Shown here in pieces: positions 1-8,373 of a DNA stretch of 26,800 nucleotides. The position numbers and the translations under genes were made by a program. The notes beneath the pieces are model-generated. The model saw nothing but the letters and a program-made list of their open reading frames with translations. It made no database searches and was not told the origin of the DNA. Where the stretch lies: contig JBBPYR010000254.1 of assembly GCA_038199755.1 (NCBI GenBank), forward strand, positions 1-26,800, written 5' to 3'. The stretch is from JBBPYR01 sp038199755 (lineage in GTDB: Bacteria > Chloroflexota > Ktedonobacteria > Ktedonobacterales > Ktedonobacteraceae). The first letter of the stretch is position 1. The number at the start of each line of letters is the position of its first letter.

Positions 1-14
1 AGCGCGCTGTAGGC

Positions 15-120
15 TCCGTAGGGGCCAGATTGATCGCGCCCTCCGCTCAATTTATTGAGCGAGATTCTGAATCACAGGCGATCAATCGCCCTGGGGCGCG
101 ATCAATCTGGCCCCTACGGA
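15..120. repeat. Nested palindromic repeat element
   Basis: Bases 15-41 and 94-120 are a perfect 27-bp inverted repeat (TCCGTAGGGGCCAG... against ...CTGGCCCCTACGGA). The 52-base interior holds two further hairpins: CGCTCAA/TTGAGCG at 44-61 and GGCGAT/ATCGCC at 77-90. The outer arms belong to the same family as the repeats at 15173, 17183, 17235 and 20067. It lies downstream of the minus-strand regulator gene ending at 172, so it could act as a transcription end or as a cruciform, but there is no clear U-tract. Mobility or function is inference. Confidence 0.85.
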
Positions 121-161
121 TGGGCTTCTCTGTTTACCAGTTTCATTAGTAAATGTGCATC

Positions 162-175
162 ATCTGGCCCCCTAC
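162..175. repeat. Partial GTAGGGGC-family repeat at a stop codon
   Basis: The plus strand reads ATCTGGCCCCCTAC, which matches the ATCTGGCCCCTAC arm of the repeat at 94-120 apart from one extra C. Read on the minus strand, the GTAG of this arm supplies the TAG stop codon (174-172) of the LuxR-family gene. It could be a chance match, but purD shows the same arrangement. Confidence 0.5.
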
Positions 176-3100
176 ACCAACCCGTTCCTGATGGCGTAGG
201 CCACGGCAGAGGCGCGGCCAGGCACGTCGAGCTTGACGAAGATGTTGCTTAGGTGGCGGTTGACGGTGCGCGGACTGAGCACGAGGATGTCGGCGACTTC
301 GCGGTCAGTGTTGCCCTCGGCGACGAGTTGCAGGACTTCGCGCTCCCTGGCGGAGAGGCTCAGGTGGAGTACGTGATCGCTCGCAGTGGCCTTTCGTTGG
401 ATGCTTGGTGCTTGTGCTGGTCGTGAGGGTTTCTCTGCGGTGGCTTTGAGTGTACGCATGCCTTCGAGCAGCGTATCTACCAGATCGGAGGAGCGTTGCA
501 TGTCGTATTGCTGGAAGATGTGGCGCGCCTGAGTGCAAAGTTGTTCGATGCTTGGCAAGGCATCACCACGCGTGATCGCCATGCGTGCCTGCTCATAGAG
601 AATCGCCGCCTCTTCCGTCTGATTGTTGGCACGCCGACAGAGGCGTAAACCATCCTCGAAGGCTTGTTCCGCTGCCTGCCAATCTTTGTTGAGCGTCGCC
701 AACTCCCCCAGAATGCGGTCAACCGAAATACCAAAATAGAGAAAACCACGGAGCAGTTTGATGCGCTCAATGTAGGGCAGGGCGTGTTCGATGGAACCAA
801 GATGGAGATAGCCTTCAGCGAGGAAGGGAATGTAGAAACTGCCAGCGATGCCTATGCGCTCAGGTTGGGTGCTGACACGCTCAAGATAGCTGTGCGCGGC
901 ATTTCTGCGACCCGTTACGGCGAGAAAGTGACCATAGAGGGCGAGCGTGCCGGGTGCCCATTCGGTGCTGGCACCAGCTTGTATGGCGTCCTGAAATATC
1001 TGCTCCGCCTCTTGCCATTGCCCATGGCGAAAATAGCACTCGGCTTGTGCTAGTAGTACAAGTGGTTTGAGGCGTGCATCATCATTGGTGGTCGCCTCTT
1101 GCATTGCCTGTTGCAACTGCGCCTCACAGCTGCTCCAATTGCCTTGTGTCAGGGCGATCATGCCCTCATTCCAGTGTAGTAAGCCCAGCATACGGCGTAT
1201 GCCATAGCGACGTGCTCGCTCAAAGCCGCGCTGCGTATAGTCATTCGCCAGCGCGATTTCGCCGAGGGCTAGGTAGATGATACCAATGCCCTGGTCGCCG
1301 AGGGCGGCACGGAAGGGATCACCCAATGCGATATACAGTTCGTTGGCTTGTTTTTGGAGGCGCAATGATTCGTGGATGTGCTCACTCCAACCACGCAGCC
1401 ACCCGACCATGTGGAGCACGAAGGCCTGACTGCTACGATCACCCAGCTGAATCGCCAGTTCGTGTGATTGCCAGAAGGCTTGCTCTGCCTCACGTGAACG
1501 GTTATAGAAAATATCAAGGATGGCCTGTGCCTGCAATAGTTGGATGCGTTCACTACTGGTGATGTGTTCAATGGTGGCAGTGCCTACATTCGTTGCCAGT
1601 CCGCTGCGTGCGAACCAGGGAAGTGTTGCTCGTGCTGTCAGTGCTAGTGACTCTTGTTGCCCATACTGTGCCTCTTGATCGAGGGCGAAGCGGGCCATTT
1701 GCAGATGTGACATGGCCTGTTCATATTTTGCTTGCATGCGGTAAATGTCGGCCAGTATACGGTTGATACGTGCAAGCAGCAGGGGCGATGTCGCGTCGTG
1801 CTTTCGCGTCTCTTCTAGTGCATGCTGGAGCGATGCACTGGCTTGTTCCAACTCACCCAGCTTAAACCACAACTCGCCCACAGTTAGATAGAGTTGTGCT
1901 AACGTTGGTGTGGCGGTGGTACTGGTGCTATTGCTGGAAATGATTTGTCCTGCCTCGACCAGTTTAATGACGAGGCGCAGGTGATTGATGGCCTCGCGAT
2001 AGGACTGCTGCCGCGTCGCTTCCTCGCCCGCAAGCAGACTCCAATGCAGGGTGGCTGCCTTCTCGCCGCTTTTCGCATAATGGATGGCTAGCTCCGCGGC
2101 ATGGCTACGTGCTTCATAAGCATAATAACTTTCTAAAGCTTGCGCGATGCGATAGTGCAAGCCACGTAGACGGTGCGTGGAGATGGTGGCCTGCAACACC
2201 TCATGAACGATGCCCTGACAAAATGCATAGCGTGATCGAGCAGGCTGAAAGAGCGTTTCATGTAATGCATGTCCACTCTGATGCTCCACTTGTTGGTCAT
2301 AGCCATCCTCTTCTGACGGTTCTGGCAGTTGGCTAATGAGTTGTGCCTGTTCAGCCTCTTCTAACCCTGCATGTGCCTCCTCGCCCGCGACGAGCAGTAA
2401 GGCTTGTGAAGGAAAGACGCGCCCAAAGAGGGACGCGGTAGCAAGCAAATCGCGACACGTTGGACTCAGTTCCTGTAAACGTTGGCGTACTGCCAACATA
2501 ATGCTGTCGGGTAGCTGCGTGCTAATCTCCTGAACCAAATTCCAGGTGTTCTGCTGCAAGACCAAGCGTCGCTGAATGGTCAAAGTGCGTACCAGTTCCT
2601 CAAGAAAGAAGGGATTGCCCTCAGCACGTGTGAGGAGAGCCTCACTGATGGGTTGTGGAATGGTGCCTGGGAGCAGTGTATGAAGGTGCTCGCTGGCCTC
2701 GTCGCTCGCCAGAGGGCCAAGTGGCAGTATGCCCAGTAATCCCTGCTGCATCAAGTCCAGCAGAATTTTCCGCGTGTTCTCTATTGCGTGTGCAGAGGGT
2801 GTACTGGCAATGTTGACCATGTCCTCCCCTTCCTTCTCCTCAAAGCCCTGTGCTCTCTCTTTCGCCACAGAAGGAGATGAGGGTGGCCGTGTTACTCCAA
2901 TCAGGAGCACACGGCTGCTATGCAGGCGCACCGTGAGATAGAGCGTGAGTTCTTGGCTGGCACTATCGGCCCACTGTAAGTTGTCAATTGCAAGTAGCAG
3001 CGGCTGTTCGCTGGCTAGTCGCTCTAGCAAGGTGGCGACTGCCTCGAAGATGCGGAATTTTTCCTGTTCGGGCGTTACGAACTCGGTCTGTGGTTGTCGG

Positions 3101-3564
3101 GCTACCTGTGTGGGCAGGGTGGGGAAAAGATGTGCTAACGCGCCGAGCAATGTGTTGCCGCTCAATGCAGTAGGTGTTGCGGCGGGAAAATCTGGTGCTT
3201 GTGGCTGTAATCCCAGCAGGTGACGCAGGTGCTCGTTTGGTAGTGTGTGGATGGTCGGTCGTAATGCCTCAATAAAGGGAAAATAGGGGAGTATGCGGCT
3301 GGCTTCATAGGCTCTGGCCTCTAGCACTCGCATGTTCCGTTGGCGCGCTTCCCGGCATAGCTGTGCCAAGAGTCGCGTCTTGCCAATACCTATCTCTCCA
3401 CTGATAGTAATCGCCCGTGCGCCAGCTGGTGCGTCGTTACGCACCGTTTCCAGCACGAGGCGCAGTAGAGAGAGTTCTCTTTGCCGTCCTACCAGGGGCA
3501 GCAATTGAGGGGGAGAGTCCTGTATGAACAGCAGAGGATCAACAAATGGAGCTTGCATAGACAT
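172..3564 (-). CDS. Large ATP-binding LuxR-family (LAL/MalT-like) transcriptional regulator
   Basis: A 1130-residue cytoplasmic regulator. The N-terminal AAA-type/STAND ATPase has a Walker A motif GEIGIGKT (about residues 56-63, K62) and a Walker B-like LLLAIDNLQWAD (D194). A long helical middle of roughly residues 500-1000 looks TPR-like, with many A/L-rich helix pairs. A LuxR-type helix-turn-helix occupies the last 60 residues (LSAREREVLQLVAEG, then TDREVADIL and SPRTVNRHLSNIF). LAL proteins typically couple ligand sensing and ATP binding to promoter activation; the ligand cannot be read here. I chose ATG 3564 because it begins one base after the stop of the upstream gene; the frame stays open to an upstream start at 3651, which would overlap that gene by about 86 bases. 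The two genes are probably co-transcribed. The stop codon lies in a repeat-like sequence. Confidence 0.93.
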   Translation of the reverse strand: MSMQAPFVDPLLFIQDSPPQLLPLVGRQRELSLLRLVLETVRNDAPAGARAITISGEIGIGKTRLLAQLCREARQRNMRVLEARAYEASRILPYFPFIEALRPTIHTLPNEHLRHLLGLQPQAPDFPAATPTALSGNTLLGALAHLFPTLPTQVARQPQTEFVTPEQEKFRIFEAVATLLERLASEQPLLLAIDNLQWADSASQELTLYLTVRLHSSRVLLIGVTRPPSSPSVAKERAQGFEEKEGEDMVNIASTPSAHAIENTRKILLDLMQQGLLGILPLGPLASDEASEHLHTLLPGTIPQPISEALLTRAEGNPFFLEELVRTLTIQRRLVLQQNTWNLVQEISTQLPDSIMLAVRQRLQELSPTCRDLLATASLFGRVFPSQALLLVAGEEAHAGLEEAEQAQLISQLPEPSEEDGYDQQVEHQSGHALHETLFQPARSRYAFCQGIVHEVLQATISTHRLRGLHYRIAQALESYYAYEARSHAAELAIHYAKSGEKAATLHWSLLAGEEATRQQSYREAINHLRLVIKLVEAGQIISSNSTSTTATPTLAQLYLTVGELWFKLGELEQASASLQHALEETRKHDATSPLLLARINRILADIYRMQAKYEQAMSHLQMARFALDQEAQYGQQESLALTARATLPWFARSGLATNVGTATIEHITSSERIQLLQAQAILDIFYNRSREAEQAFWQSHELAIQLGDRSSQAFVLHMVGWLRGWSEHIHESLRLQKQANELYIALGDPFRAALGDQGIGIIYLALGEIALANDYTQRGFERARRYGIRRMLGLLHWNEGMIALTQGNWSSCEAQLQQAMQEATTNDDARLKPLVLLAQAECYFRHGQWQEAEQIFQDAIQAGASTEWAPGTLALYGHFLAVTGRRNAAHSYLERVSTQPERIGIAGSFYIPFLAEGYLHLGSIEHALPYIERIKLLRGFLYFGISVDRILGELATLNKDWQAAEQAFEDGLRLCRRANNQTEEAAILYEQARMAITRGDALPSIEQLCTQARHIFQQYDMQRSSDLVDTLLEGMRTLKATAEKPSRPAQAPSIQRKATASDHVLHLSLSAREREVLQLVAEGNTDREVADILVLSPRTVNRHLSNIFVKLDVPGRASAVAYAIRNGLV

Positions 3565-3565
3565 T

Positions 3566-4009
3566 TTACCAGTTCGCCTTTTGTGCTTTAGTTCTTTGCG
3601 TTTGCGGGCGAGAGAAGCGCGGTAGCAGATCATGATAGATGAACAGACCATAGAAGACGATTAAAAAAGGTGTATCGAGCAAGAAATAGAGCCAGAATGT
3701 GGGGGATGCATTCAGCCAGAGCAGGTGGTAGAGCAGCGCGACCGCAACCAGTGTGCCATAGACGACCGCAACCAGGGCTAATGGACGTACTCGTGCCCAT
3801 TCATGCTCTGTCGAGAGCCAGATGGCTCCTACTCCGTTGCCAATAATAATAGCACCGATGAAGCGCGTCAAAATAGCTGGTATACCTGTTGGCCAGAGCG
3901 GAAGGTGCAATTCTGGCAACAAGAAAAAGCCGAACCCTACCACTACATTGATGATACCTGCCAGTAACGCTAATCCGCGTTCAAACCAGCTAAACGTCTG
4001 ATGATGCAT
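3566..4009 (-). CDS. Small four-helix membrane protein, function unknown
   Basis: A protein of 147 residues with four hydrophobic segments near residues 10-31, 46-67, 76-97 and 105-122, and a basic C-terminal tail rich in R, K and Q, so it is an integral membrane protein. I do not recognise a named family. ATG 4009 is preferred because AAAGAGA lies 5 bases upstream; an in-frame ATG at 4039 has no visible ribosome binding site and would add 10 residues. It ends one base before the start of the large LuxR-type regulator, so the two are likely one transcript, and the membrane protein could be a partner or sensor for it (inference). Confidence 0.8.
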   Translation of the reverse strand: MHHQTFSWFERGLALLAGIINVVVGFGFFLLPELHLPLWPTGIPAILTRFIGAIIIGNGVGAIWLSTEHEWARVRPLALVAVVYGTLVAVALLYHLLWLNASPTFWLYFLLDTPFLIVFYGLFIYHDLLPRFSRPQTQRTKAQKANW

Positions 4010-4555
4010 GCGCGTCTCTTTTCTGGTCGCTCGGCACATTGTGCGGTTATTGCTTCAACTTACTAGATATGCGTAGAGACCATAAGAAAGTAGTTACAAC
4101 CCGTGTCACAATGGGGATTATACAACAATGCAGCGATAAGGAATAGTACCTGATGGAGTGAAAAACATCGATATTGGTTATGATTTCATCACCATGGATA
4201 TGTAATCGCAACTGATTATCAATGGAAAAAGGGTAACAACTCTCAAAAATGATATTAGTAAATGTTACTATAAGTACATTATTTTAGGCAAGTAATGCTT
4301 ATAAATGGGTATAGCGTATTAATAAAATTGATTATGATAGGAAAAGCGTGAAAATCAGTATAATTTTCAATAGGAAATAAAGTGTTATCCGTTACTAGAA
4401 AAAAGAGATGCGCGTCTGCAACTGTAGAGCATATATACAGATGGGGGAAGATGAGGAGAATGTGGGGAAAGAAATACTACGAATCATATGTCTTCCTGAA
4501 TATCAGAGTAGAAACGTCATTCAGTGGCGGTGTTAGAAAGTAGATGAGGTAAAGA
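4010..4555. other. AT-rich intergenic region between divergent genes
   Basis: About 545 bases between the minus-strand membrane-protein gene and the plus-strand glycosyltransferase gene. It is clearly more AT-rich than its neighbours and shows no convincing open frame. It should hold the divergent promoters, but I found no -35/-10 pair with good spacing: TTGATT at 4328 and TATAAT at 4359 are 25 bases apart. The only clear element is GAGG at 4546-4549, the ribosome binding site of the glycosyltransferase. Confidence 0.6.
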
Positions 4556-5332
4556 ATGGCTTATGTAGAGGAGTGGCAGCGTTCACAGTCTGTGGCTGTG
4601 GGTGTTGTTGAGAAGCAGCAAGAGAAGCAAAAAGATACAAGTACTGTTGTTGAACCCTATCCACAAATCAGTGTGGTGATTCCGACTCGCAATGAAGCGT
4701 ACAATCTTCCTTATGTGCTGCCTTACATACCAGCAACGGTGCATGAAGTTATTCTCGTAGATGGGCACTCTACTGATGATACGATAGCCGTCGCGCAAGA
4801 ACTGCTTCCAGGAATTCGCATCTTGGAACAGACTGGGCGCGGGAAGGGAAATGCACTACGGGAAGGGTTCGCGCATTGCACTGGCGATATCATTGTGATG
4901 CTCGACGCGGATGGCTCGGCAGCACCTGCTGAAATGCCGCGCTTCATAGATGCACTCCTGGATGGATATGACTTTGCCAAGGGGTCACGCTTTCTCAAGG
5001 GTGGTGGTAGTAGTGATATCACGTTGCTACGCCATATGGGAAACCATGCACTCAGCACACTTGTCAATGTCTTATTCGGCACGCGTTTTAGCGATCTTTG
5101 TTATGGCTACAATGCTTTCTGGAGACAGTGCCTGGACGATATAGAAATTGATTGTGATGGCTTTGAGGTCGAAACATTATTGAATCTCAGAATGCATAAA
5201 GCGAAGAAGAAAATTGTAGAGATTCCCAGTTTTGAGCATTTGCGTATTCATGGTGAGAGCAATTTACAGACATTCAATGATGGTTGGCGTGTGTTGAAGA
5301 CGATCTTCAAAGAGCGGGGCAGCCTTGTTTAG
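4556..5332 (+). CDS. Family 2 glycosyltransferase (dolichyl-phosphate mannose synthase-like)
   Basis: A 258-residue enzyme expected to transfer a sugar from a nucleotide-sugar to a lipid or glycan acceptor at the inner face of the membrane. The GT-A fold starts after a 36-residue Q/K/E-rich leader: ISVVIPTRNEAYNLP (about 38-52), VDGHSTDDT (68-76), GRGKGNALREGF (94-105), the metal-binding LDADG (D117, D119), GSRF (143-146) and DLCYGYNAFW (180-189). It has no C-terminal membrane helices, unlike longer DPM1/GtrB-type enzymes. ATG 4556 follows GAGG at 4546-4549. It is the first gene of a short plus-strand group with a polysaccharide deacetylase, which points to cell-envelope or exopolysaccharide synthesis. 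Donor and acceptor cannot be predicted. Confidence 0.92.
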   Translation: MAYVEEWQRSQSVAVGVVEKQQEKQKDTSTVVEPYPQISVVIPTRNEAYNLPYVLPYIPATVHEVILVDGHSTDDTIAVAQELLPGIRILEQTGRGKGNALREGFAHCTGDIIVMLDADGSAAPAEMPRFIDALLDGYDFAKGSRFLKGGGSSDITLLRHMGNHALSTLVNVLFGTRFSDLCYGYNAFWRQCLDDIEIDCDGFEVETLLNLRMHKAKKKIVEIPSFEHLRIHGESNLQTFNDGWRVLKTIFKERGSLV

Positions 5333-5413
5333 AGCATGATGGCTTCCCGCGAAATAGAAATAAGGAAAGGGCACAACTGGTAGGTGCCAATGGGCTAGTT
5401 GGAGAGGGAGGAT

Positions 5414-6265
5414 ATGATTTCCATGAACGGAACAGGTAACATACCAATTCTCATGTATCATAGCATTTCTATCTCTGGAAATGCCAAATTTAAGCAGTTC
5501 ACTGTCGCACCGCAACGCTTTGCCCAGCAGATGGCGTATTTGCATGCTCATGCCTATACGCCAATGACGGTGAGCCAGCTTATGCAAGCAAGAACGCAAC
5601 CAGCTCTCATGCCCACAAAGCCGATTGTGCTCACGTTCGATGATGGTCTCGCGGATTTTTTTACAGCGGCTCTACCTATACTACGACAGTATCAGTTCGG
5701 GGCGACACTGTACATCACAACTGCCTACATCGACGCTACAAGTCGTTGGTTGCGGCACGAGGGCGAGGCGCACCGTCCGATGCTGACATGGGAACAGGTA
5801 CGAGCAGTTCAACGTGCGGGAATTGAATGCGGCGGCCATACGCATACGCATCCCCAGTTGGATGTCCTCTCTCGTGCCGCCGCCGCCGAGGAGATTACGC
5901 GCTGTAAGCAGCTACTAGAAGAGCAGTTAGCGCAACCAGTGCTGAGTTTTGCGTATCCCTTTGGCTACTACACAGGGCTTATACAACAACTGGTGCAAGA
6001 TGCTGGCTATCAGTCAGCCTGTGCCGTAAAACATACCATGAGTACAAGCACAACCAACCCCTTCGCCTTGACACGCTTAATGGTGAGCGCGAACATGCAG
6101 CTGCACGATTTTGAGGCGTTGCTGAGCGGGCAAAAGAAACACTCTCTTACAACGATGTATGTACGCGCCCGTACTCCACTATGGCAATGTGCGCGCCTGA
6201 GTTACACTGCGTTGGTGAAAAGGGGCGCGGCGCGTGCTGCTATGAGTGAAGGGAAGACGCGGTGA
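5414..6265 (+). CDS. Polysaccharide deacetylase (NodB-homology, carbohydrate esterase 4-like)
   Basis: A 283-residue enzyme expected to remove acetyl groups from N-acetylated glycans. NodB signatures are present: LTFDDG (D76, D77), the zinc-binding GGHTHTHP (H142 and H146), and SFAYPFGYY near residue 178. The start YHSI (about 15-18) is typical of the family. There is no obvious signal peptide, so the site of action is uncertain. ATG 5414 is chosen because GGAGAGG at 5401-5407 is 6 bases upstream; TTG 5399 and ATG 5423 are alternatives. It follows the glycosyltransferase gene by 81 bases and is probably in the same transcript. It is followed within 7 bases by a GTG start of a broken gene. Confidence 0.92.
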   Translation: MISMNGTGNIPILMYHSISISGNAKFKQFTVAPQRFAQQMAYLHAHAYTPMTVSQLMQARTQPALMPTKPIVLTFDDGLADFFTAALPILRQYQFGATLYITTAYIDATSRWLRHEGEAHRPMLTWEQVRAVQRAGIECGGHTHTHPQLDVLSRAAAAEEITRCKQLLEEQLAQPVLSFAYPFGYYTGLIQQLVQDAGYQSACAVKHTMSTSTTNPFALTRLMVSANMQLHDFEALLSGQKKHSLTTMYVRARTPLWQCARLSYTALVKRGAARAAMSEGKTR

Positions 6266-6272
6266 GGCCACG

Positions 6273-6534
6273 GTGAGTAAGCTTCTCCAGTGGGTGAAGG
6301 GCAATAGCACGATTATTGTCAATGCGGGATCCGCGACATCAGACCGAGATATCTCCAGTCTCGATACGCTTTCCACTGTGGCTACTGGCAAAACATGGCC
6401 TGAGGGCGATCGTGGTGGGCAGTTCCGCCCGTGGCCTCGCCACGCTGGACCCATTTCAGTGGGAGCTGCGAGTACGATACCCGCACATCCAGCCTCGTCT
6501 CACGATGTGGGCGATGGTCGTTAGGAGTGCGTAG
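6273..6534 (+). pseudogene. Remnant of a third envelope-polysaccharide gene, possibly flippase-like
   Basis: A GTG at 6273 has GAGG 5 bases upstream and begins just after the deacetylase stop, as a co-translated gene would. The first 20 or so residues, starting SKLLQWVKGNSTIIVNAGS, resemble the N-terminus of oligosaccharide flippase or O-antigen exporter proteins from memory. The frame then becomes low-complexity and stops at 6522-6524, whereas the overlapping +1 frame reads more plausibly (LRAIVVGSSARGLATLDP, then FQWELRVRYPHIQPRL) to a stop at 6534. This fits a gene largely lost by internal deletion plus frameshift. The flippase identity is tentative, and a genuine short ORF is not excluded. 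Confidence 0.35.
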
Positions 6535-6576
6535 GAGTCCTTGTTACGTCAAATAAGAATGTTATTAGACGGTATG

Positions 6577-6614
6577 GAGCGAGGGGCCAACTGGCTCCCT
6601 CGCTCACTCCTTTT
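6577..6614 (+). terminator. Intrinsic terminator of the glycosyltransferase/deacetylase group
   Basis: GAGCGAGGG at 6577-6585 pairs with CCCTCGCTC at 6597-6605. The stem extends imperfectly through CCA/TGG, and a T-rich stretch ACTCCTTTT follows (6606-6614). It ends the plus-strand group; the sortase gene converges from the other side and stops at 6679. Confidence 0.75.
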
Positions 6615-6678
6615 GCAATCTTGTAGTTAGCACGCCATCGCACCATTGTCAGGGATTGTCCTATAGGTTACATCTGAG

Positions 6679-7323
6679 CTATACCAATACTGTGTAGATA
6701 ACAAGGCGCTGGGTGGTTTGATGTTGATTGGGAATCCACTGCCCCGCACAGGTAATCAGATTGAGGAAGGTGCCCGCATTATTCCCAAATATTTTTTGTG
6801 AGGGAGCACTATTTGCCGCGTAGTACACACTATTTATAACGCGGAAATGCAGTGGCTTTTCTCCCTGATTGACGACCATGATGATGTCTCCTATGTGGAG
6901 GTCTCGCAGTTTCCAGAAGACTGCGGGCAACCCTTTTGGACGATCAAGGTGTCCATCAATGACTGCACTCCCTTGCGCTCCCGGATATGGGCCATTTTGG
7001 TACCAACCCACTCCATCCCACGGCTTCTGGGTGGGTACTGCTAGGTTGCCATCTGCTGTTACTCCCACTGGCTCGATAGCGGCATTGACCCCGATAGCGG
7101 GAATGATCAGGTGCCCATTTGGTTTATAGGTAGTTGGACTGGCTGAGTCGCTTGTTTTTGCTGTTTGAGAGGTCGTACCTGTAAGACTGCTGAGCGATCT
7201 GGCTGATTGTGGGGTTTGAAAGAACTGCCCTCCAATCCATCCCCCAAGCAGAAGACTGACGAGGACAACTAGGAGAGCGAAGGCAAGCGTAAAGACGTAC
7301 CAATAGCGTCGCAATATGTGCAT
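6679..7323 (-). CDS. Sortase (class F/E-like transpeptidase)
   Basis: A 214-residue membrane-anchored cysteine transpeptidase that would cut a sorting motif and attach the protein to the cell surface. It has one N-terminal transmembrane segment (about residues 8-32), then a Ser/Thr-rich linker. The catalytic domain shows HLIIPAIGVNAAIEPVG (71-87), the catalytic His in VIDGHLDRP (H125), the catalytic Cys in LITCAGQW (C192), and the Arg in TTQRLVIYTV (R206). ATG 7323 has AGGAG 7 bases upstream. It begins 15 bases after the stop of the ice-binding-like protein, so the pair is almost certainly one transcript and that protein is the likely substrate. The exact class is judged by motif appearance only. 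Confidence 0.93.
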   Translation of the reverse strand: MHILRRYWYVFTLAFALLVVLVSLLLGGWIGGQFFQTPQSARSLSSLTGTTSQTAKTSDSASPTTYKPNGHLIIPAIGVNAAIEPVGVTADGNLAVPTQKPWDGVGWYQNGPYPGAQGSAVIDGHLDRPKGLPAVFWKLRDLHIGDIIMVVNQGEKPLHFRVINSVYYAANSAPSQKIFGNNAGTFLNLITCAGQWIPNQHQTTQRLVIYTVLV

Positions 7324-7338
7324 GATAGTGCTCCTGTA

Positions 7339-8373
7339 TTATGGATTGCGCGAGGGAAGAGTTGTCTGTTGTCCAATTGCGCAGTCACTTCCATCCTCGT
7401 TGGTATCGCGCCAGACATGCTTGCTCATTGTGATTGCCACTGATTGGCAGAACACAACTGATCCTCCAGGATCGCTTCCCGTTGGTGGCATGCCAGGATA
7501 CGTTGGTGTCGGTGTTGCGGTTGGCGTGTCTGATGGCGTGGAAGTTGACGTTGCGGTTGGCGTGTCTGATGGAGTCGTCGTCGGTGTGCCGGATGGCGTG
7601 GAAGTTGACGTTGCTGACGCTGTTGGTGTGAGGTTTGAGCATGGAGAACGGGTAATCGTATTGGTGTCTAATGTCACCGCGCCATTGCGAGCATAGAGAC
7701 TGCCGTTCGATACTGCACTTGTCGAGAAGGTAATGGAGGTGAGTGCTAGTATGTTTCCTGCAAATTGGGTGCTTGTTCCCACTGTTGCAGAACTGCCAAC
7801 CTGCCAGAAGATATTGCACGCTTGAGCACCATTGATCAGCGACACACTGGCACTACTCGCCGTGGTGAGGGTACTCCCGATCTGGAATATAAAGACACTC
7901 GCGGGATTATTTTGTCCGTTAATGGTGAGTGTCCCTGTCAATTGAGCGGAGGATGAGAAACAATAGGCTCCTGCTGTAAGGGTTTTGCCGCCGAGGTCTT
8001 GACCCGTCAAATCAGAAGCGCAGGATTGCCCAGCAGCATTCACGTACGCGGTTGTCACATCACTCTGCGCTTGCAATGCAGTCGCGTCGGCTACGTGTGT
8101 CGTTCCGCTCACGGTTCCAGGAGGAAAACCCGTCGCCGTAGTTCCTGGGCTCACACCAAGATCACCCGTCAGCACCGACGAACCAGTATTGGTGACTGTA
8201 CTTCCACCAAGCACGGCAAAACTGGCTGCCGTTCCAAGAAGAGGTTGGGTCGCATTCGCGCGTGCATAAACCTGTTCGTGGGCAGGGGCCAATAAAATGA
8301 GAGCACAAGATAGTAATACCAGCACTACACCTGTTAGTGCGAGTTTCTTTTTTGACCTAGAAAATCTTTTCAT
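7339..8373 (-). CDS. Secreted ice-binding-like (DUF3494) protein with Thr/Pro linker
   Basis: A protein of 344 residues. Residues 1-38 form a signal peptide: a basic start KRFSRSKKK followed by a hydrophobic stretch. Residues of about 45-245 match the ice-binding/DUF3494 beta-solenoid family: LGTAASFAVLGGSTVTNTG, LTGDLGVSPG, GTVSGTTHVAD, and NPASVFIFQIGSTLTT. A Ser/Thr/Pro linker (about 247-292) ends in PGMPPTGSDPG (M295-G299 is LPXTG-like), followed by 45 residues with FCQS, an Asp-rich DTNEDGSDC and no membrane helix. Members of the family bind ice or act as surface adhesins; which applies here is unknown. ATG 8373 has GGGAG upstream. The downstream sortase gene suggests surface attachment, but the usual hydrophobic tail is missing. 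Confidence 0.92.
   Translation of the reverse strand: MKRFSRSKKKLALTGVVLVLLSCALILLAPAHEQVYARANATQPLLGTAASFAVLGGSTVTNTGSSVLTGDLGVSPGTTATGFPPGTVSGTTHVADATALQAQSDVTTAYVNAAGQSCASDLTGQDLGGKTLTAGAYCFSSSAQLTGTLTINGQNNPASVFIFQIGSTLTTASSASVSLINGAQACNIFWQVGSSATVGTSTQFAGNILALTSITFSTSAVSNGSLYARNGAVTLDTNTITRSPCSNLTPTASATSTSTPSGTPTTTPSDTPTATSTSTPSDTPTATPTPTYPGMPPTGSDPGGSVVFCQSVAITMSKHVWRDTNEDGSDCAIGQQTTLPSRNP
7501..7625. repeat. Tandem repeats encoding the Ser/Thr/Pro linker
   Basis: GATGGCGTGGAAGTTGACG at 7532 recurs at 7592 (period 60 bases), and GTTGCGGTTGGCGTGTCTGA recurs about 40 bases apart. The minus strand encodes TPSGTPT/TPSDTPTA units. Such repeats can change length by slippage, altering how far the domain projects from the surface (inference). 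Confidence 0.75.

Noticed and set aside
55..252. Open frame of 65 codons at the window start
   Set aside because: It spans the nested palindrome and overlaps the 3' end of the LuxR-family gene antisense; no coding character.
4328..4364. TTGATT and TATAAT as promoter of the glycosyltransferase
   Set aside because: The spacing of 25 bases is too long for a standard sigma-70 promoter.
7501..7625. CRISPR-like array
   Set aside because: The repeats are adjoining coding units for a Thr/Pro linker without unique spacers, and no cas genes are present.
7316..7696. Plus-strand frame rich in GV/DV repeats
   Set aside because: It is the antisense shadow of the Thr/Pro linker of the ice-binding-like protein.
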